Position numbers and translations under genes: made by a program. From Burkholderiales bacterium (GTDB lineage: Bacteria > Pseudomonadota > Gammaproteobacteria > Burkholderiales > Burkholderiaceae_C): DNA of 64,000 bases. Each line of letters opens with the position of its first letter. Position 1 is the stretch's first letter. Below, in pieces: positions 8,522 to 18,175 of this stretch. The DNA is taken from assembly GCA_021732385.1 (NCBI GenBank), contig JAKFVA010000016.1, positions 62,001 through 126,000 on the forward strand, given 5' to 3'. The notes under the pieces are model-generated. The model saw only the letters and a list, made by a program, of their open reading frames with translations. It searched no databases and was not told the DNA's origin.

Positions 8522-9856
8522 ATGAATTCCATCAAGCCTACGCTGGTTTGGCTACAAGCCTTTTTTGGCTCTGAGCTGACGCTTGAAATTAGCATCTTGC
8601 TGGCCTGCATTGGCCTGGCTTTCTTAGTTTGCTGGTTGCTTGGGCGCGGCATGCCCAAAGACTCGATCTGGTTTGGCCGCAACACTGTGGACGGCCTGCT
8701 GTTTCCCTTGCTGGCGCTGGTGCTGACCTATTCAGCAAGCCTCATTCTTGATGGCTTTCAGGCGGTGCCGGTGCTGAAAATTGCGTTGCCCATCCTGATT
8801 TCGCTGGCAGCAATCCGCTTCTTTGCCAGGGTGTTGTCGGCAGCCTTTCCCAATTCGCTGATAGCCCGGCTAATTGAGCGCTTTGTTTCCTGGCTGGCGT
8901 GGGCGGCTGCAATTTTGTGGATTGCCGGTTTTCTGCCAGCAGTGCTCGCCGAGCTCGACTCCATCACCCTGGTGTTTGGCAAATCCAAAGTCAGTTTGCG
9001 CACTATTTTGGAGGGCGCACTGTCGTCTGCCGCGGTGTTGGTGGTGGTGCTGTGGATTTCCTCGGTGATTGAAAAAAGTATCTTGAGCGACGCCGTCGAA
9101 GACCTGTCGGTGCGCAAGATTGCCAGCAATGCCACCCGCGCCATCTTGCTGCTGTTCGGGCTGATTTTTGCGCTCTCAGCGGTAGGGGTGGACTTGACGG
9201 CGTTGTCAGTGCTGGGTGGTGCGATTGGTGTGGGCCTGGGTTTTGGTTTGCAAAAGCTGGCATCCAACTACGTCAGCGGCTTTGTGATTTTGTTTGAGCG
9301 CTCGCTGCGGATTGGCGACAACGTCAAGGTCGACAATTTTGAAGGCCGTATCACCGATATCACTACCCGCTACACACTGATTCGCGCTTTGAATGGCCGC
9401 GAGTCCATCGTGCCCAATGAAAAGCTGATTACCGAGCGGATTGAAAACCTGTCGCTGGCCGACAGCCAGGTACTGCTGACGATTGCAGTGTCGGTGAGCT
9501 ATGCCAGCGATGTGGCGCAGGTGCAGGGTATTTTGTGTGCGGCAGCTAGCGCCAGCACCCGTGTGCTGGAGAGCCCGCCGCCGGCGGCACATTTGTCCAA
9601 CTTTGGCGCCGACGGGCTTGAATTTACGCTGGCCTTTTGGATCACCGACCCCGAGAACGGGCAGCTCAATGTGCGCTCCGAGATTAATATCGCTATTTTG
9701 AAAGCGTTCCGCGCAGCGGGCGTGGAGATACCCTTCCCTCAGCGCGTCATGCACGTGGAGCAGCATGCGCCAGGAATCAAGCCGTTTACGCCTGCCGTAC
9801 CAAATGTGCCTGGGCTGGGCAATGAGCCTCGCCCTGCGGTGTCAGGGGCAATTTAG
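8522..9856 (+). CDS. MscS-family mechanosensitive ion channel
   Basis: 444 aa inner-membrane protein. Hydrophobic helices occupy roughly residues 20-40, 60-85, 90-105, 120-145, 165-190 and 205-225. The Gly/Ala-rich pore helix GGAIGVGLGFGLQKLASNYV is followed by the beta domain FILFERSLRIGDNVKVDNFEGRI-like segment. More helices than the three of E. coli MscS place it with the larger MscS relatives. It should act as a tension-gated channel releasing solutes on hypo-osmotic shock. A Pro-rich tail of about 25 residues ends the protein. It starts 12 bp after the deacetylase-family gene. Confidence 0.9.
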   Translation: MNSIKPTLVWLQAFFGSELTLEISILLACIGLAFLVCWLLGRGMPKDSIWFGRNTVDGLLFPLLALVLTYSASLILDGFQAVPVLKIALPILISLAAIRFFARVLSAAFPNSLIARLIERFVSWLAWAAAILWIAGFLPAVLAELDSITLVFGKSKVSLRTILEGALSSAAVLVVVLWISSVIEKSILSDAVEDLSVRKIASNATRAILLLFGLIFALSAVGVDLTALSVLGGAIGVGLGFGLQKLASNYVSGFVILFERSLRIGDNVKVDNFEGRITDITTRYTLIRALNGRESIVPNEKLITERIENLSLADSQVLLTIAVSVSYASDVAQVQGILCAAASASTRVLESPPPAAHLSNFGADGLEFTLAFWITDPENGQLNVRSEINIAILKAFRAAGVEIPFPQRVMHVEQHAPGIKPFTPAVPNVPGLGNEPRPAVSGAI

Positions 9857-9980
9857 GCGGCAGTCTCCAGACGTACTTGAGTTGGCGTCTATAATCCGAA
9901 AAAAAGAACGACCGTACTATTTTGTATCAGCCCAGGTCGGGCAAGACTGCAGCACAGCCCACATAGAATTGAATTAAAAC

Positions 9981-10010
9981 GCTGCCGACCAGTGTGAGAA
10001 GGTCGGCAGC
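9981..10010 (+). promoter_or_regulatory. Leader hairpin of the etf operon
   Basis: A perfect 10-bp stem (GCTGCCGACC / GGTCGGCAGC) with a 10-nt loop ends 27 nt before the etfB start. No T-run follows, so it is not a standard terminator; a 5'-UTR stability element or regulator site is more likely. A TATAAT hexamer at 9890-9895 with no clear -35 could be the promoter. The Shine-Dalgarno AGGAG is at 10024-10028. Confidence 0.5.
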
Positions 10011-10037
10011 AGCACGCAACATCAGGAGCAACACACA

Positions 10038-10787
10038 ATGAAGGTACTGGTCGCTGTCAAGCGCGTGGTGGATTACAACGTCAAGGTGCGCGTCAAGTCC
10101 GACAACTCAGGGGTGGATCTGGCCAACGTCAAGATGAGCATGAACCCGTTTGACGAAATTGCCGTGGAAGAAGCCGTGCGCTTGAAAGAAAAAGGCGTGG
10201 TCACGGAAATTATTGCCGTGTCCTGCGGCGTCACGCAATGCACCGAGACATTGCGCACTGCCATGGCGATTGGTGCTGACCGCGCCATTTTGGTGGAAAC
10301 CACCGAAGAGCTGCAACCGCTCGCGGTAGCCAAGCTGCTCAAGGCATTGATGGACAAGGAGCAGCCCGGCCTGGTGATTCTGGGCAAGCAGGCGATTGAC
10401 GACGACTGCAACCAAACCGGCCAAATGCTGGCAGCACTGGCTGGTTTGCCGCAGGCCACGTTTGCCTCCAAGGTGGAAGTGGCTGACGGCAAGGCCAGCG
10501 TGACGCGCGAAGTTGATGGCGGCCTGGAAACCCTGCGGCTCACGCTGCCTGCCATCATCACCACCGATTTGCGCCTGAACGAGCCGCGTTATGTGACTCT
10601 GCCCAACATCATGAAGGCCAAGAAAAAGCAGCTTGACACCTTCAAGCCTGAAGATCTGGGCGTGGATGTAAAGCCGCGCATCAAAACACTCAAAGTCAAC
10701 GAGCCAGCCAAGCGTGGCGCAGGCGTCAAGGTAGCCGATGTGGCGGCCTTGGTAGACAAACTCAAAAATGAAGCGAAGGTGATTTGA
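10038..10787 (+). CDS. etfB: Electron transfer flavoprotein subunit beta
   Basis: 249 aa, the normal length. It begins [20 protein letters not shown] and carries the AMP-binding region [27 protein letters not shown] and the C-terminal arm with [15 protein letters not shown]. With EtfA it forms the soluble FAD/AMP heterodimer that takes electrons from acyl-CoA dehydrogenases and passes them to ETF-ubiquinone oxidoreductase. AGGAG stands 9 nt before the ATG. The etfA start follows 1 bp after the stop, so both subunits are translated from one message. Confidence 0.97.
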   Translation: MKVLVAVKRVVDYNVKVRVKSDNSGVDLANVKMSMNPFDEIAVEEAVRLKEKGVVTEIIAVSCGVTQCTETLRTAMAIGADRAILVETTEELQPLAVAKLLKALMDKEQPGLVILGKQAIDDDCNQTGQMLAALAGLPQATFASKVEVADGKASVTREVDGGLETLRLTLPAIITTDLRLNEPRYVTLPNIMKAKKKQLDTFKPEDLGVDVKPRIKTLKVNEPAKRGAGVKVADVAALVDKLKNEAKVI

Positions 10788-10788
10788 T

Positions 10789-11721
10789 ATGGCGACACTT
10801 GTTATTGCTGATCACGACAACGCCTCCATCAAAGGCTCAACCCTCAACACCGTCACGGCTGCCATTGCCTGTGGTGGGGATGTGCATGTGCTGGTGGCTG
10901 GTGCCAACGCGGGCGCTGCTGCTGCTGCTGCTGCGCAAATAACCGGTGTGTCCAAGGTGCTGCACGCCGACGCGCCGGGCCTGGCGCATGGCCTGGCGGA
11001 AAACGTCGCTGCCCAAGTGTTGGCGGTTGCATCCGGCTACAGCCATATTCTGTTTCCGGCTACGGCAGGCGGCAAGAACGTGGCACCGCGTGTAGCCGCT
11101 TTGCTGGATGTTGCGCAGTTGTCAGATGTGTCCAAAGTCATCAGCGCTGACACCTTTGAGCGGCCTATTTATGCGGGCAATGCGATTGCCACTGTGCAAA
11201 GCACGGATATCACCAAAGTGCTTACCGTGCGTACCACGGGGTTTGATCCGGCTGCGGCCAACGGTGGCTCGGCGGCGATAGACGTCGTGGCGGCGCAGGC
11301 CGACAACGGCAGCAGTACTTTTGTTGGCAGTGAAATCGCCAAAAACGACCGTCCCGAACTCACCGCCGCCAAAATCATCGTCAGCGGCGGCCGAGCGCTG
11401 GGTAGTGCCGAAAAATTCAATGAAGTCATGATGCCGCTGGCCGACAAGCTGGGCGCAGCTATTGGTGCTTCACGCGCGGCTGTTGATGCAGGCTATGCAC
11501 CAAACGACTGGCAAGTGGGCCAGACCGGCAAAATTGTGGCGCCTCAGTTGTATGTGGCTGCGGGCATCAGCGGGGCTATCCAGCACCTGGCAGGCATGAA
11601 GGACAGCAAGGTTATTGTGGCTATCAACAAAGACGCAGAGGCACCCATTTTTAGCGTTGCCGATTACGGACTTGAAGCAGATCTTTTTGTGGCAGTGCCT
11701 GAACTGGTGGCTGCGCTTTAA
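10789..11721 (+). CDS. etfA: Electron transfer flavoprotein subunit alpha
   Basis: 310 aa. The N-terminal domain is typical and the C-terminal FAD-binding domain contains [57 protein letters not shown] and [19 protein letters not shown]. Partner of EtfB in electron transfer from beta-oxidation dehydrogenases. A (GCT)n run at about 10915-10934 encodes an alanine tract near residue 45 and may vary in length between strains. Third in position order is an acyl-CoA dehydrogenase gene 67 bp downstream, which fits shared function and probably shared transcription. Confidence 0.97.
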   Translation: MATLVIADHDNASIKGSTLNTVTAAIACGGDVHVLVAGANAGAAAAAAAQITGVSKVLHADAPGLAHGLAENVAAQVLAVASGYSHILFPATAGGKNVAPRVAALLDVAQLSDVSKVISADTFERPIYAGNAIATVQSTDITKVLTVRTTGFDPAAANGGSAAIDVVAAQADNGSSTFVGSEIAKNDRPELTAAKIIVSGGRALGSAEKFNEVMMPLADKLGAAIGASRAAVDAGYAPNDWQVGQTGKIVAPQLYVAAGISGAIQHLAGMKDSKVIVAINKDAEAPIFSVADYGLEADLFVAVPELVAAL

Positions 11722-11788
11722 CTCACAGACCCCAAGGCGCTGTATGAAGCGCTCTTCTCGCGTTTGATAAAAATTCGGAGACAAGACC

Positions 11789-13579
11789 ATGAGCTACAAA
11801 GCCCCCTTGAAAGACATGCTGTTCAACATCGAGCACTTGGCCCGAATTGATCAGATCGCGCAACTGCCAGGCTTTGAAGATGCCGGTCTGGAGACCGCAC
11901 AGGCTGTGCTGGAGGAGGCAGCCAGATTCAATGAGGGTGTAGTCGCGCCGCTTAATTGGGAGGGTGATAAAAACCCGTCGAGTTTCAAGGCTGGTGTGGT
12001 CACCACCACGGCGGGCTTCAAGCAGGCCTACCAACAATACACTCAGGGCGGCTGGCAAGGCTTGCAGCACCCGCTGGCGTTTGGCGGCCAGGGATTGCCC
12101 AAAACCATTGGCGCGGCCTGTGGCGAAATGCTCAATTCGGCGAATATGGCATTTGCTTTGTGCCCGTTGTTAACAGACGGGGCGATTGAGGCGTTGCTGG
12201 TGGCGGGCTCTGACGAGCTCAAAGCCACTTACCTGGACAAGCTAATCAGCGGCCAGTGGAGCGGCACCATGAACCTGACTGAGCCGCAAGCCGGTAGCGA
12301 TTTGTCGATGGTACGCAGTCGAGCTGAGCCTCAAGCGGATGGAACCTATAAGGTATTTGGCACCAAGATTTACATCACCTACGGTGAGCACGATATGGCC
12401 GAGAACATTGTGCATATGGTGCTGGCGCGGGTGCAGGGCGCGCCCGAGGGCGTCAAGGGTATCAGCCTTTTTGTGGTGCCCAAATTCATGGTCAATCAGG
12501 ACGGCAGCCTGGGCGCGCGCAACGACGTGCATTGCGTCAGCATCGAGCACAAGATGGGCATCAAGGCCAGCCCTACCGCGGTGTTGCAATATGGCGACCA
12601 CGGCGGGGCTATCGGGTATTTGATGGGCCAAGAAAATCGTGGTCTGGAATACATGTTCATCATGATGATTGCCGCGCGTTACGCCGTGGGTGTGCAAGGC
12701 ATTGCCATTGCCGAGCGTGCCTACCAGAAGGCCGTGCAGTACGCCAAGGACCGCGTGCAAAGCCGCCCGGTGGATGGCTCGATCAATGCCAGCGCGCCCA
12801 TCATTCACCACCCTGATATCAAGCGCATGCTCATGACCATGCGCGCCTACACCGAAGGTTGCCGCGCCATGGCCAGCGTGGCTGCTGCCGCCTACGATGC
12901 CGCTCATCACGACACCGACGCCGAGGCGCGCAAGCAAAACCACGCCTTTTATGAATTTCTAGTGCCACTGGTCAAGGGCTTTTCCACCGAGATGAGCCTG
13001 GAGGTTACCTCGCTGGGTGTGCAGGTGCATGGCGGGATGGGTTTTATTGAAGAAACCGGCGCAGCCCAGTACTACCGCGACGCCAAGATTCTGACCATCT
13101 ACGAAGGCACCACCGCCATCCAGGCCAACGACCTGGTGGGCCGCAAAACCGCGCGTGATGGTGGCCAGACGGCCAAGGCCATTGCCGCGCAAATCGAGGC
13201 CACCGAAGCGCAACTGGCCAAATGCAGCAGCGTGCCCGCGCGCGCCGTTTTAAAACGGCTAACCGCAGCACGCCTGGCTTTTGTGGATGTGGTGGAGTTT
13301 GTGGCCGGCAATACCAAGGCCAGTCCCAACGCCGTGTTCTCGGGCAGCGTACCGTATTTGATGCTGGCAGGCAATTTGGTGGCTGGCTGGCAATTGGCGC
13401 GCTCGTTGCTGGTGGCAGAAGATCAAATTGCCCAGGGGATCGAGGTGCCATTCATGCAGGCCAAAATTGCCACCGCGCAGTTTTACGCCGAGCATATTCT
13501 GAGCAAGGCCCCGGGCATCCGCGACAGCATTGTGGAAGGTGCCGACAGTGTGACGGCGCTCGCGCTGGAAGCGTTTTAA
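11789..13579 (+). CDS. Acyl-CoA dehydrogenase (long form with C-terminal extension)
   Basis: 596 aa, typical of the long acyl-CoA dehydrogenases of pseudomonads and Burkholderiales (FadE5/DmdC-like) rather than the ~380-aa short forms. MNLTEPQAGSDLSMVRSRA is the FAD/substrate-binding signature, QVHGGMGFIEETGAAQYYRDAKI contacts flavin, and the catalytic glutamate is in ILTIYEGTTAIQANDLVGRK. A further helical C-terminal domain follows. It oxidises an acyl-CoA to the 2-enoyl-CoA, donating electrons to the ETF encoded immediately upstream. Chain-length preference is not deducible; a role related to methylthiopropionyl-CoA is an alternative for this subfamily. AAGACC-type weak Shine-Dalgarno precedes the ATG. 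Confidence 0.93.
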   Translation: MSYKAPLKDMLFNIEHLARIDQIAQLPGFEDAGLETAQAVLEEAARFNEGVVAPLNWEGDKNPSSFKAGVVTTTAGFKQAYQQYTQGGWQGLQHPLAFGGQGLPKTIGAACGEMLNSANMAFALCPLLTDGAIEALLVAGSDELKATYLDKLISGQWSGTMNLTEPQAGSDLSMVRSRAEPQADGTYKVFGTKIYITYGEHDMAENIVHMVLARVQGAPEGVKGISLFVVPKFMVNQDGSLGARNDVHCVSIEHKMGIKASPTAVLQYGDHGGAIGYLMGQENRGLEYMFIMMIAARYAVGVQGIAIAERAYQKAVQYAKDRVQSRPVDGSINASAPIIHHPDIKRMLMTMRAYTEGCRAMASVAAAAYDAAHHDTDAEARKQNHAFYEFLVPLVKGFSTEMSLEVTSLGVQVHGGMGFIEETGAAQYYRDAKILTIYEGTTAIQANDLVGRKTARDGGQTAKAIAAQIEATEAQLAKCSSVPARAVLKRLTAARLAFVDVVEFVAGNTKASPNAVFSGSVPYLMLAGNLVAGWQLARSLLVAEDQIAQGIEVPFMQAKIATAQFYAEHILSKAPGIRDSIVEGADSVTALALEAF

Positions 13580-13667
13580 TTGCCGCCATCAAAAAGTTGG
13601 CTGATTGCGCTTGCCCGCATCGGGCTGGTATTTGATTTGATTTGAGAACCCGTTTTAAGGCTGCGTC

Positions 13668-14630
13668 ATGTCCAAGCTCCCTGCGATTTTGCAAAATCTG
13701 CCCTTTCCGGTGATTGGCTCCCCGCTGTTCATCATCAGCAACCCCAAGCTGCTGATTGCGCAGTGCATCAATGGTGTGGTCGGGGCTATGCCAGCGCTGA
13801 ATGCCCGGCCGGCCTCGCAGCTTGATGAATGGCTGGCCGAGATTACCGAGAGTTTGGCTGCGCACAACAAAGCCCACCCCGAGGCGCCCGCTGCCCCCTT
13901 TGCTATCAACCAGATCGTGCACAAGAGCAATGACCGGCTGGAGCACGACATGGCGCTGTGCGAGAAATACAAGGTGCCCATCTTGATTACCAGCCTGGGC
14001 GCGCGCGAAGACGTGAACCAGGCCGCGCATGCCTGGGGCGCTGTGGTGCTGCACGACGTGATCAGCAATGTGTTTGCCCACAAGGCGATTGAAAAAGGCG
14101 CGGATGGCTTGATTCCCGTCGCTGCGGGTGCGGGCGGCCATGCCAGCACCAAAAGCCCGTTTGCCATGGTGCAGGAAATACGCGAGTGGTTTGACGGGCC
14201 GGTGGCTCTGAGCGGCTCCATTGCCTCGGGTGGCGCCATACTGGCCGCGCAGGCCATGGGCGCCGACTTTGCCTACATCGGCTCGGCCTTTATTGCCACC
14301 CACGAAGCACGCGCTGCCGACAGTTACAAGCAAATGATTGTGGGCAGCAATTCCGATGAAATTGTCTACAGTAACTTTTACACTGGCATTGCGGGAAACT
14401 ACCTCAAAGGCAGTATCCGCAACGCCGGCATGGACCCCGACAACCTGCCCAACAGCGACCCGAGCAAAATGAATTTCAGTGGCGGGGAAAACTCCGCCAA
14501 AGCTTGGAAAGACATCTGGGGCTGTGGCCAGGGCATCGGTGCTGTCAAAGACATTGTTCCCGCGGGCGAACGGATTGCGCAGCTCAAGCGCGAGTACCAG
14601 CAAGCAAAAACGCGCCTGCTGGCGGCTTGA
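13668..14630 (+). CDS. Nitronate monooxygenase-like FMN protein
   Basis: 320 aa. It is a TIM-barrel of the 2-nitropropane dioxygenase/NMO family: PVIGSPLFIISNPKLLIAQC at the N-terminus, VPVAAGAGGHASTKSPFAM as the FMN-phosphate loop (with the His often used as catalytic base), and GADFAYIGSAFIATHEA. Such enzymes oxidise alkyl nitronates, but many homologues in beta-oxidation neighbourhoods have unknown substrates. It lies 88 bp after the acyl-CoA dehydrogenase on the same strand, so it may belong to that operon and act on a related acyl or enoyl compound (inference). Confidence 0.88.
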   Translation: MSKLPAILQNLPFPVIGSPLFIISNPKLLIAQCINGVVGAMPALNARPASQLDEWLAEITESLAAHNKAHPEAPAAPFAINQIVHKSNDRLEHDMALCEKYKVPILITSLGAREDVNQAAHAWGAVVLHDVISNVFAHKAIEKGADGLIPVAAGAGGHASTKSPFAMVQEIREWFDGPVALSGSIASGGAILAAQAMGADFAYIGSAFIATHEARAADSYKQMIVGSNSDEIVYSNFYTGIAGNYLKGSIRNAGMDPDNLPNSDPSKMNFSGGENSAKAWKDIWGCGQGIGAVKDIVPAGERIAQLKREYQQAKTRLLAA

Positions 14631-14656
14631 GTTTTACTGGCTAACGCGCTTCAGGC

Positions 14657-14881
14657 TCACCGAGAGGTTGCCGTTTTGGTTATCGGCGCAGCAGCGCAGC
14701 TTGCACAAATGCAGGCTTTGTCGCGCAATTGCGGCGGCACCTGAGCGAGCAGGTCGGCACTGAAGGCCGCCTGGGTGCACCAACATTCCACATTGAAACG
14801 CCCACTTGCGGCCACCGCGCAGGCATTAGGTTGGGCGCACAACGGACAATGTGTTGCGGGCAGGGGCAAGGGCACAGTCAT
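14657..14881 (-). CDS. Cysteine-rich CWC family protein
   Basis: 74 aa, the usual size for this family. Cysteines are arranged as CPLC near the N-terminus, a CWC triplet near residue 34 and CICASC near the C-terminus, together giving a likely zinc-binding ribbon. Function is unknown. The gene is convergent with the NMO-like gene (26 bp between stops) and divergent from the radical SAM gene with 78 bp between starts. Confidence 0.78.
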   Translation of the reverse strand: MTVPLPLPATHCPLCAQPNACAVAASGRFNVECWCTQAAFSADLLAQVPPQLRDKACICASCAAAPITKTATSR

Positions 14882-14959
14882 AAGAAGATTTTCCCTGACG
14901 GTGCGCTCATTTATACTGTTTAAATAAACAGTATTTGTAAGCTCTGCTAACCCTGCGCC

Positions 14960-16045
14960 ATGCTTGAAATCCCGATTCCGTTACTCGCCATTAAGGGCCG
15001 GGGCGCGGCCACGCGGCTGGCCCACCGGTTTGAGCGCAGCACGCGTGAGGCGCTGGACGATGGTTGGAACAGCTTGCAAGACCTGCAGCACAGTGCGGCA
15101 CCACCCGCCACGCAGGTGATCTGGGAAGACGTGAAAAGCGTGATCACTAAAAATGCCTCGCCCGACATTTCCTTTGACTATTCCATCAACCCCTACCGGG
15201 GCTGCGAGCATGGCTGCAGCTATTGCTTTGCCCGACCCACGCACAGTTACCTGGGCCTGTCACCGGGGCTCGACTTTGAGACGCAAATCATTGCCAAGCG
15301 CAATATTGCGAAGGTGCTGCGCGCCGAGTTGGCCAGCCCCCGCTTTGTACCGCGCTTGCTATCAATAGGCAATGTCACCGACTGCTACCAGCCGCTAGAG
15401 CGGGAGCTGCTTCTCACGCGCCAGGTGATTGAACTGCTGTGCGAGGCGCAGCATCCGTTTGGCCTGGTTACCAAATCCAGTGGGGTCGAGCGCGATATGG
15501 ACTTGATAGCACCCGCCGCGCACCACAAGCGCGCGGTGGTCTATATCACCATCACAACGCTGGACTCAGCGTTGTCACGCAAGCTGGAGCCGCGTGCCGC
15601 CTCACCACAGCGGCGTTTGCGCACCATCAAAACGCTGGCTGATGCCGGTATTGCGGTGGGGGTGAGTGTGGCCCCGCAAATCCCATTTTTAAATACCGAC
15701 ATGGAGCAGGTGCTGGCAGCTGCCCATGCCGCAGGCGCACGCACCGCTTTCTACACCGTGATTCGACTGCCTTGGGAAGTGGCGCCACTGTTCAAGCAGT
15801 GGCTCGAATTGCATGCACCCGAGCGTGCCGCGCGCATCATGGCGCGCATCCACGACATGCGTGGCGGCAAGGACTATGACAGCGCCTTTGCCACCCGCAT
15901 GAAAGGCAGCGGCCTGTGGGCTGAATTGCTTCGCCAGCGTTTTGAAAAAACCTGCGCCCGATTGGGGCTCAACCGCGAGCGCACTGCGCTTGATTTGAGC
16001 CAGTTCAAGCGGCCGGGCAGCACCGGGCAGGCCAGCTTGTTCTAG
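14960..16045 (+). CDS. PA0069-family radical SAM protein
   Basis: 361 aa. The radical SAM motif CEHGCSYC (CxxxCxxC, near residue 85) binds a 4Fe-4S cluster, and the surrounding YRGCEHGCSYCFARPTHSYL is diagnostic of the PA0069/SplB-related family. The family resembles spore photoproduct lyase in sequence, but its function in non-sporulating bacteria is unknown. The ATG at 14960 is the first good start after the divergent CWC gene. It converges with fghA, whose stop is only 17 bp away. Confidence 0.9.
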   Translation: MLEIPIPLLAIKGRGAATRLAHRFERSTREALDDGWNSLQDLQHSAAPPATQVIWEDVKSVITKNASPDISFDYSINPYRGCEHGCSYCFARPTHSYLGLSPGLDFETQIIAKRNIAKVLRAELASPRFVPRLLSIGNVTDCYQPLERELLLTRQVIELLCEAQHPFGLVTKSSGVERDMDLIAPAAHHKRAVVYITITTLDSALSRKLEPRAASPQRRLRTIKTLADAGIAVGVSVAPQIPFLNTDMEQVLAAAHAAGARTAFYTVIRLPWEVAPLFKQWLELHAPERAARIMARIHDMRGGKDYDSAFATRMKGSGLWAELLRQRFEKTCARLGLNRERTALDLSQFKRPGSTGQASLF

Positions 16046-16062
16046 CGTTTAACAAGGGTTGA

Positions 16063-16929
16063 TCAGGCCGCCAGCGCGTGCGCATGGTGCGCGATGTGGC
16101 CGGGCATGAAAGTGGAAATAAAGTAGTAGCCATGGTCATAGCCGGGATGGCGGTGCAGGGCCAGCGGCTGACCGGCTTTTTTGCAGGCTGCTTCAAACAA
16201 ATGGGGATGCAACTGGTTGGGTAAAAATTTGTCAGCTTCACCCTGGTCGATGAGGATGCCGCCGGGGTAAGGCGCTTGGGCCTGGGCGGCCATTAAAGCG
16301 CTGGCATCATGCTGTGCCCACAGCGCGCGGTCAAGGCCCAGGTAGCCGCCAAATGCTTTTTCACCCCAGGTGCACTGTGTAGGGGCGCAAATCGGTGCCA
16401 GCGCCGAGAGCGACTTGAACACGCCGGGGTGTTTAAGCGCCAGCGTCAATGCGCCGTGCCCGCCCATGGAGTGGCCGAAGATGCCCAGGCGGCGCTTGTC
16501 CAACGGCAACGCCGAGGTGAGCAGGGGCAGCAGTTCACGCATCAAATAACTTTCCATGCGGTAGTGTTTGGCCCAGGGGGGCTGCGTGGCATCCAGATAA
16601 AACCCGGCAGCCAGGCCAAAATCCCAGCTGTCGGATTCCCCGGGAATGTTGGCTCCGCGCGGGCTGGTATCGGGTGCAATCAATGCCAGGCCGTGGTGTG
16701 CAGCCAGGCGCTGCGCACCGGCTTTGGTCATAAAGGTTTCTTCGTTGCAGGTCAGGCCAGCGAGGTACACCAACGCGGGCACCTTGCCGCCGGCCGCCTC
16801 GATGCTGGGAGCAGAGGGCAAAAAAACCGAGAAGCGCATCGGCAAGCCAATCTCGTGCGAGGCGTGCTGGTAAAAGCGCTGCACGCCGCCAAAGCAGGCG
16901 TGCTCGCTAAGGAGTTCCATGGCCGCCAT
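16063..16929 (-). CDS. fghA: S-formylglutathione hydrolase
   Basis: 288 aa esterase-D-type alpha/beta hydrolase. The nucleophile is the serine of GHSMGGHGALTLALKHPGVF, the N-terminal part carries LVYLAGLTCNEETFMTKAGAQR, and a late His is in HRHPGYDHGYYFI. It hydrolyses S-formylglutathione to formate and glutathione, the second step of glutathione-dependent formaldehyde detoxification. The ATG at 16929 begins 1 bp after the frmA stop. A second ATG at 16920 (MELLSEHACFGG) matches the usual family start equally well and could be the real one. Encoded directly after frmA, forming a two-gene operon. Confidence 0.95.
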   Translation of the reverse strand: MAAMELLSEHACFGGVQRFYQHASHEIGLPMRFSVFLPSAPSIEAAGGKVPALVYLAGLTCNEETFMTKAGAQRLAAHHGLALIAPDTSPRGANIPGESDSWDFGLAAGFYLDATQPPWAKHYRMESYLMRELLPLLTSALPLDKRRLGIFGHSMGGHGALTLALKHPGVFKSLSALAPICAPTQCTWGEKAFGGYLGLDRALWAQHDASALMAAQAQAPYPGGILIDQGEADKFLPNQLHPHLFEAACKKAGQPLALHRHPGYDHGYYFISTFMPGHIAHHAHALAA

Positions 16930-16930
16930 A

Positions 16931-18037
16931 TCAATAAACCACCACGCCCCGAATTGACTCGCCGCGCTTCATCAAGTCAAAGCCTTTGTTGATGTCGGCC
17001 AGCGGCATGGTGTGGGTGATCAGGCTGTCGATGTTGATCTTGCCTTCCATGTACCAGTCAACGATTTTGGGTACGTCGGTACGGCCACGCGCACCGCCAA
17101 AGGCCGAGCCCTCCCATTTGCGGCCGGTAACCAGTTGGAAAGGCCTGGTAGAAATTTCAGCTCCCGCTTCAGCCACGCCGATGATGATGCTGCGGCCCCA
17201 GCCCTTGTGGGTGCACTCCAGTGCCTGGCGCATGACTTTGGTGTTGCCGATGCACTCAAAGCTGTAGTCGGCCCCGCCGTCGGTGATCTGTACGATGGCG
17301 TCAACCACGTTCTCGGTATTTTTAGGATTGATGAAGTGCGTCATGCCAAATTCACGCGCCATCTTCTCGCGTGCAGGGTTCAAATCGACACCAATGATCT
17401 TGTCGGCACCCACCATCTTGGCACCCTGTATCACGTTCAGGCCAATGCCGCCCAAGCCAAACACCACCACATTGGCACCAGCCTCCACTTTAGCGGTGAA
17501 CAGCACTGCGCCAATGCCTGTAGTAACGCCGCAGCCGATGTAGCAGACCTTGTCAAACGGGGCGTCTTTTCTGATTTTGGCCAGCGAGATTTCGGCTGCC
17601 ACGGTGTAGTTGCTGAAGGTACTGGTGCCCATGTAGTGGAAGATGGGTTTGCCATCCAGACTGAAGCGGCTGGTAGCGTCTGGCATCAGGCCCTTGCCCT
17701 GCGTGCCACGAATCAGTTGGCACAAATTGGTCTTGCGGCTGAGACAAAATTTGCAGGTGCGACATTCGGGCGTGTACAGCGGGATCACATGGTCGCCTTT
17801 TTGCAGGCTGGTGACGCCTGGGCCCACATCGACCACCACGCCTGCGCCCTCGTGGCCCAGGATGGCTGGGAAGATGCCTTCCGGGTCGGCGCCGGAGAGG
17901 GTGTAGTAATCGGTGTGGCAAATGCCGGTAGCTTTGATCTCCACCAGCACTTCACCTGCTTTGGGGCCTTGCAGGTCAACGGTTTCAATGGTCAGGGGCT
18001 GGCCTGCTTGCCAGGCAATGGCGGCTTGGGTTTTCAT
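16931..18037 (-). CDS. frmA: S-(hydroxymethyl)glutathione dehydrogenase / class III alcohol dehydrogenase
   Basis: 368 aa zinc- and NAD-dependent medium-chain dehydrogenase. Visible motifs are [19 protein letters not shown] (catalytic zinc Cys), GHEGAGVV, the structural-zinc cysteines CRTCKFC...C, and the Rossmann motif [16 protein letters not shown]. It oxidises the spontaneous formaldehyde-glutathione adduct to S-formylglutathione. First gene of the frmA-fghA pair. No frmR-type regulator is seen nearby, so control of the pair is not evident from the window. Confidence 0.97.
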   Translation of the reverse strand: MKTQAAIAWQAGQPLTIETVDLQGPKAGEVLVEIKATGICHTDYYTLSGADPEGIFPAILGHEGAGVVVDVGPGVTSLQKGDHVIPLYTPECRTCKFCLSRKTNLCQLIRGTQGKGLMPDATSRFSLDGKPIFHYMGTSTFSNYTVAAEISLAKIRKDAPFDKVCYIGCGVTTGIGAVLFTAKVEAGANVVVFGLGGIGLNVIQGAKMVGADKIIGVDLNPAREKMAREFGMTHFINPKNTENVVDAIVQITDGGADYSFECIGNTKVMRQALECTHKGWGRSIIIGVAEAGAEISTRPFQLVTGRKWEGSAFGGARGRTDVPKIVDWYMEGKINIDSLITHTMPLADINKGFDLMKRGESIRGVVVY

Positions 18038-18175
18038 GAAAGTGCATCCTGCAAATTAAAAGATGCAGCAACTGTAAACGCACAGCCATCACAGCGACAG
18101 ACGCGGGCTATATCGCCACGGCCTGTCAGTTTTGTCGAATATTGCAGCCAGGCAATCAACGACGCTGGTGTGTGG

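Noticed and set aside
10915-10934. (GCT)n microsatellite in etfA considered as a phase-variation tract
   Set aside because: Unit is three bases, so length change cannot switch the frame; it only changes an alanine run.
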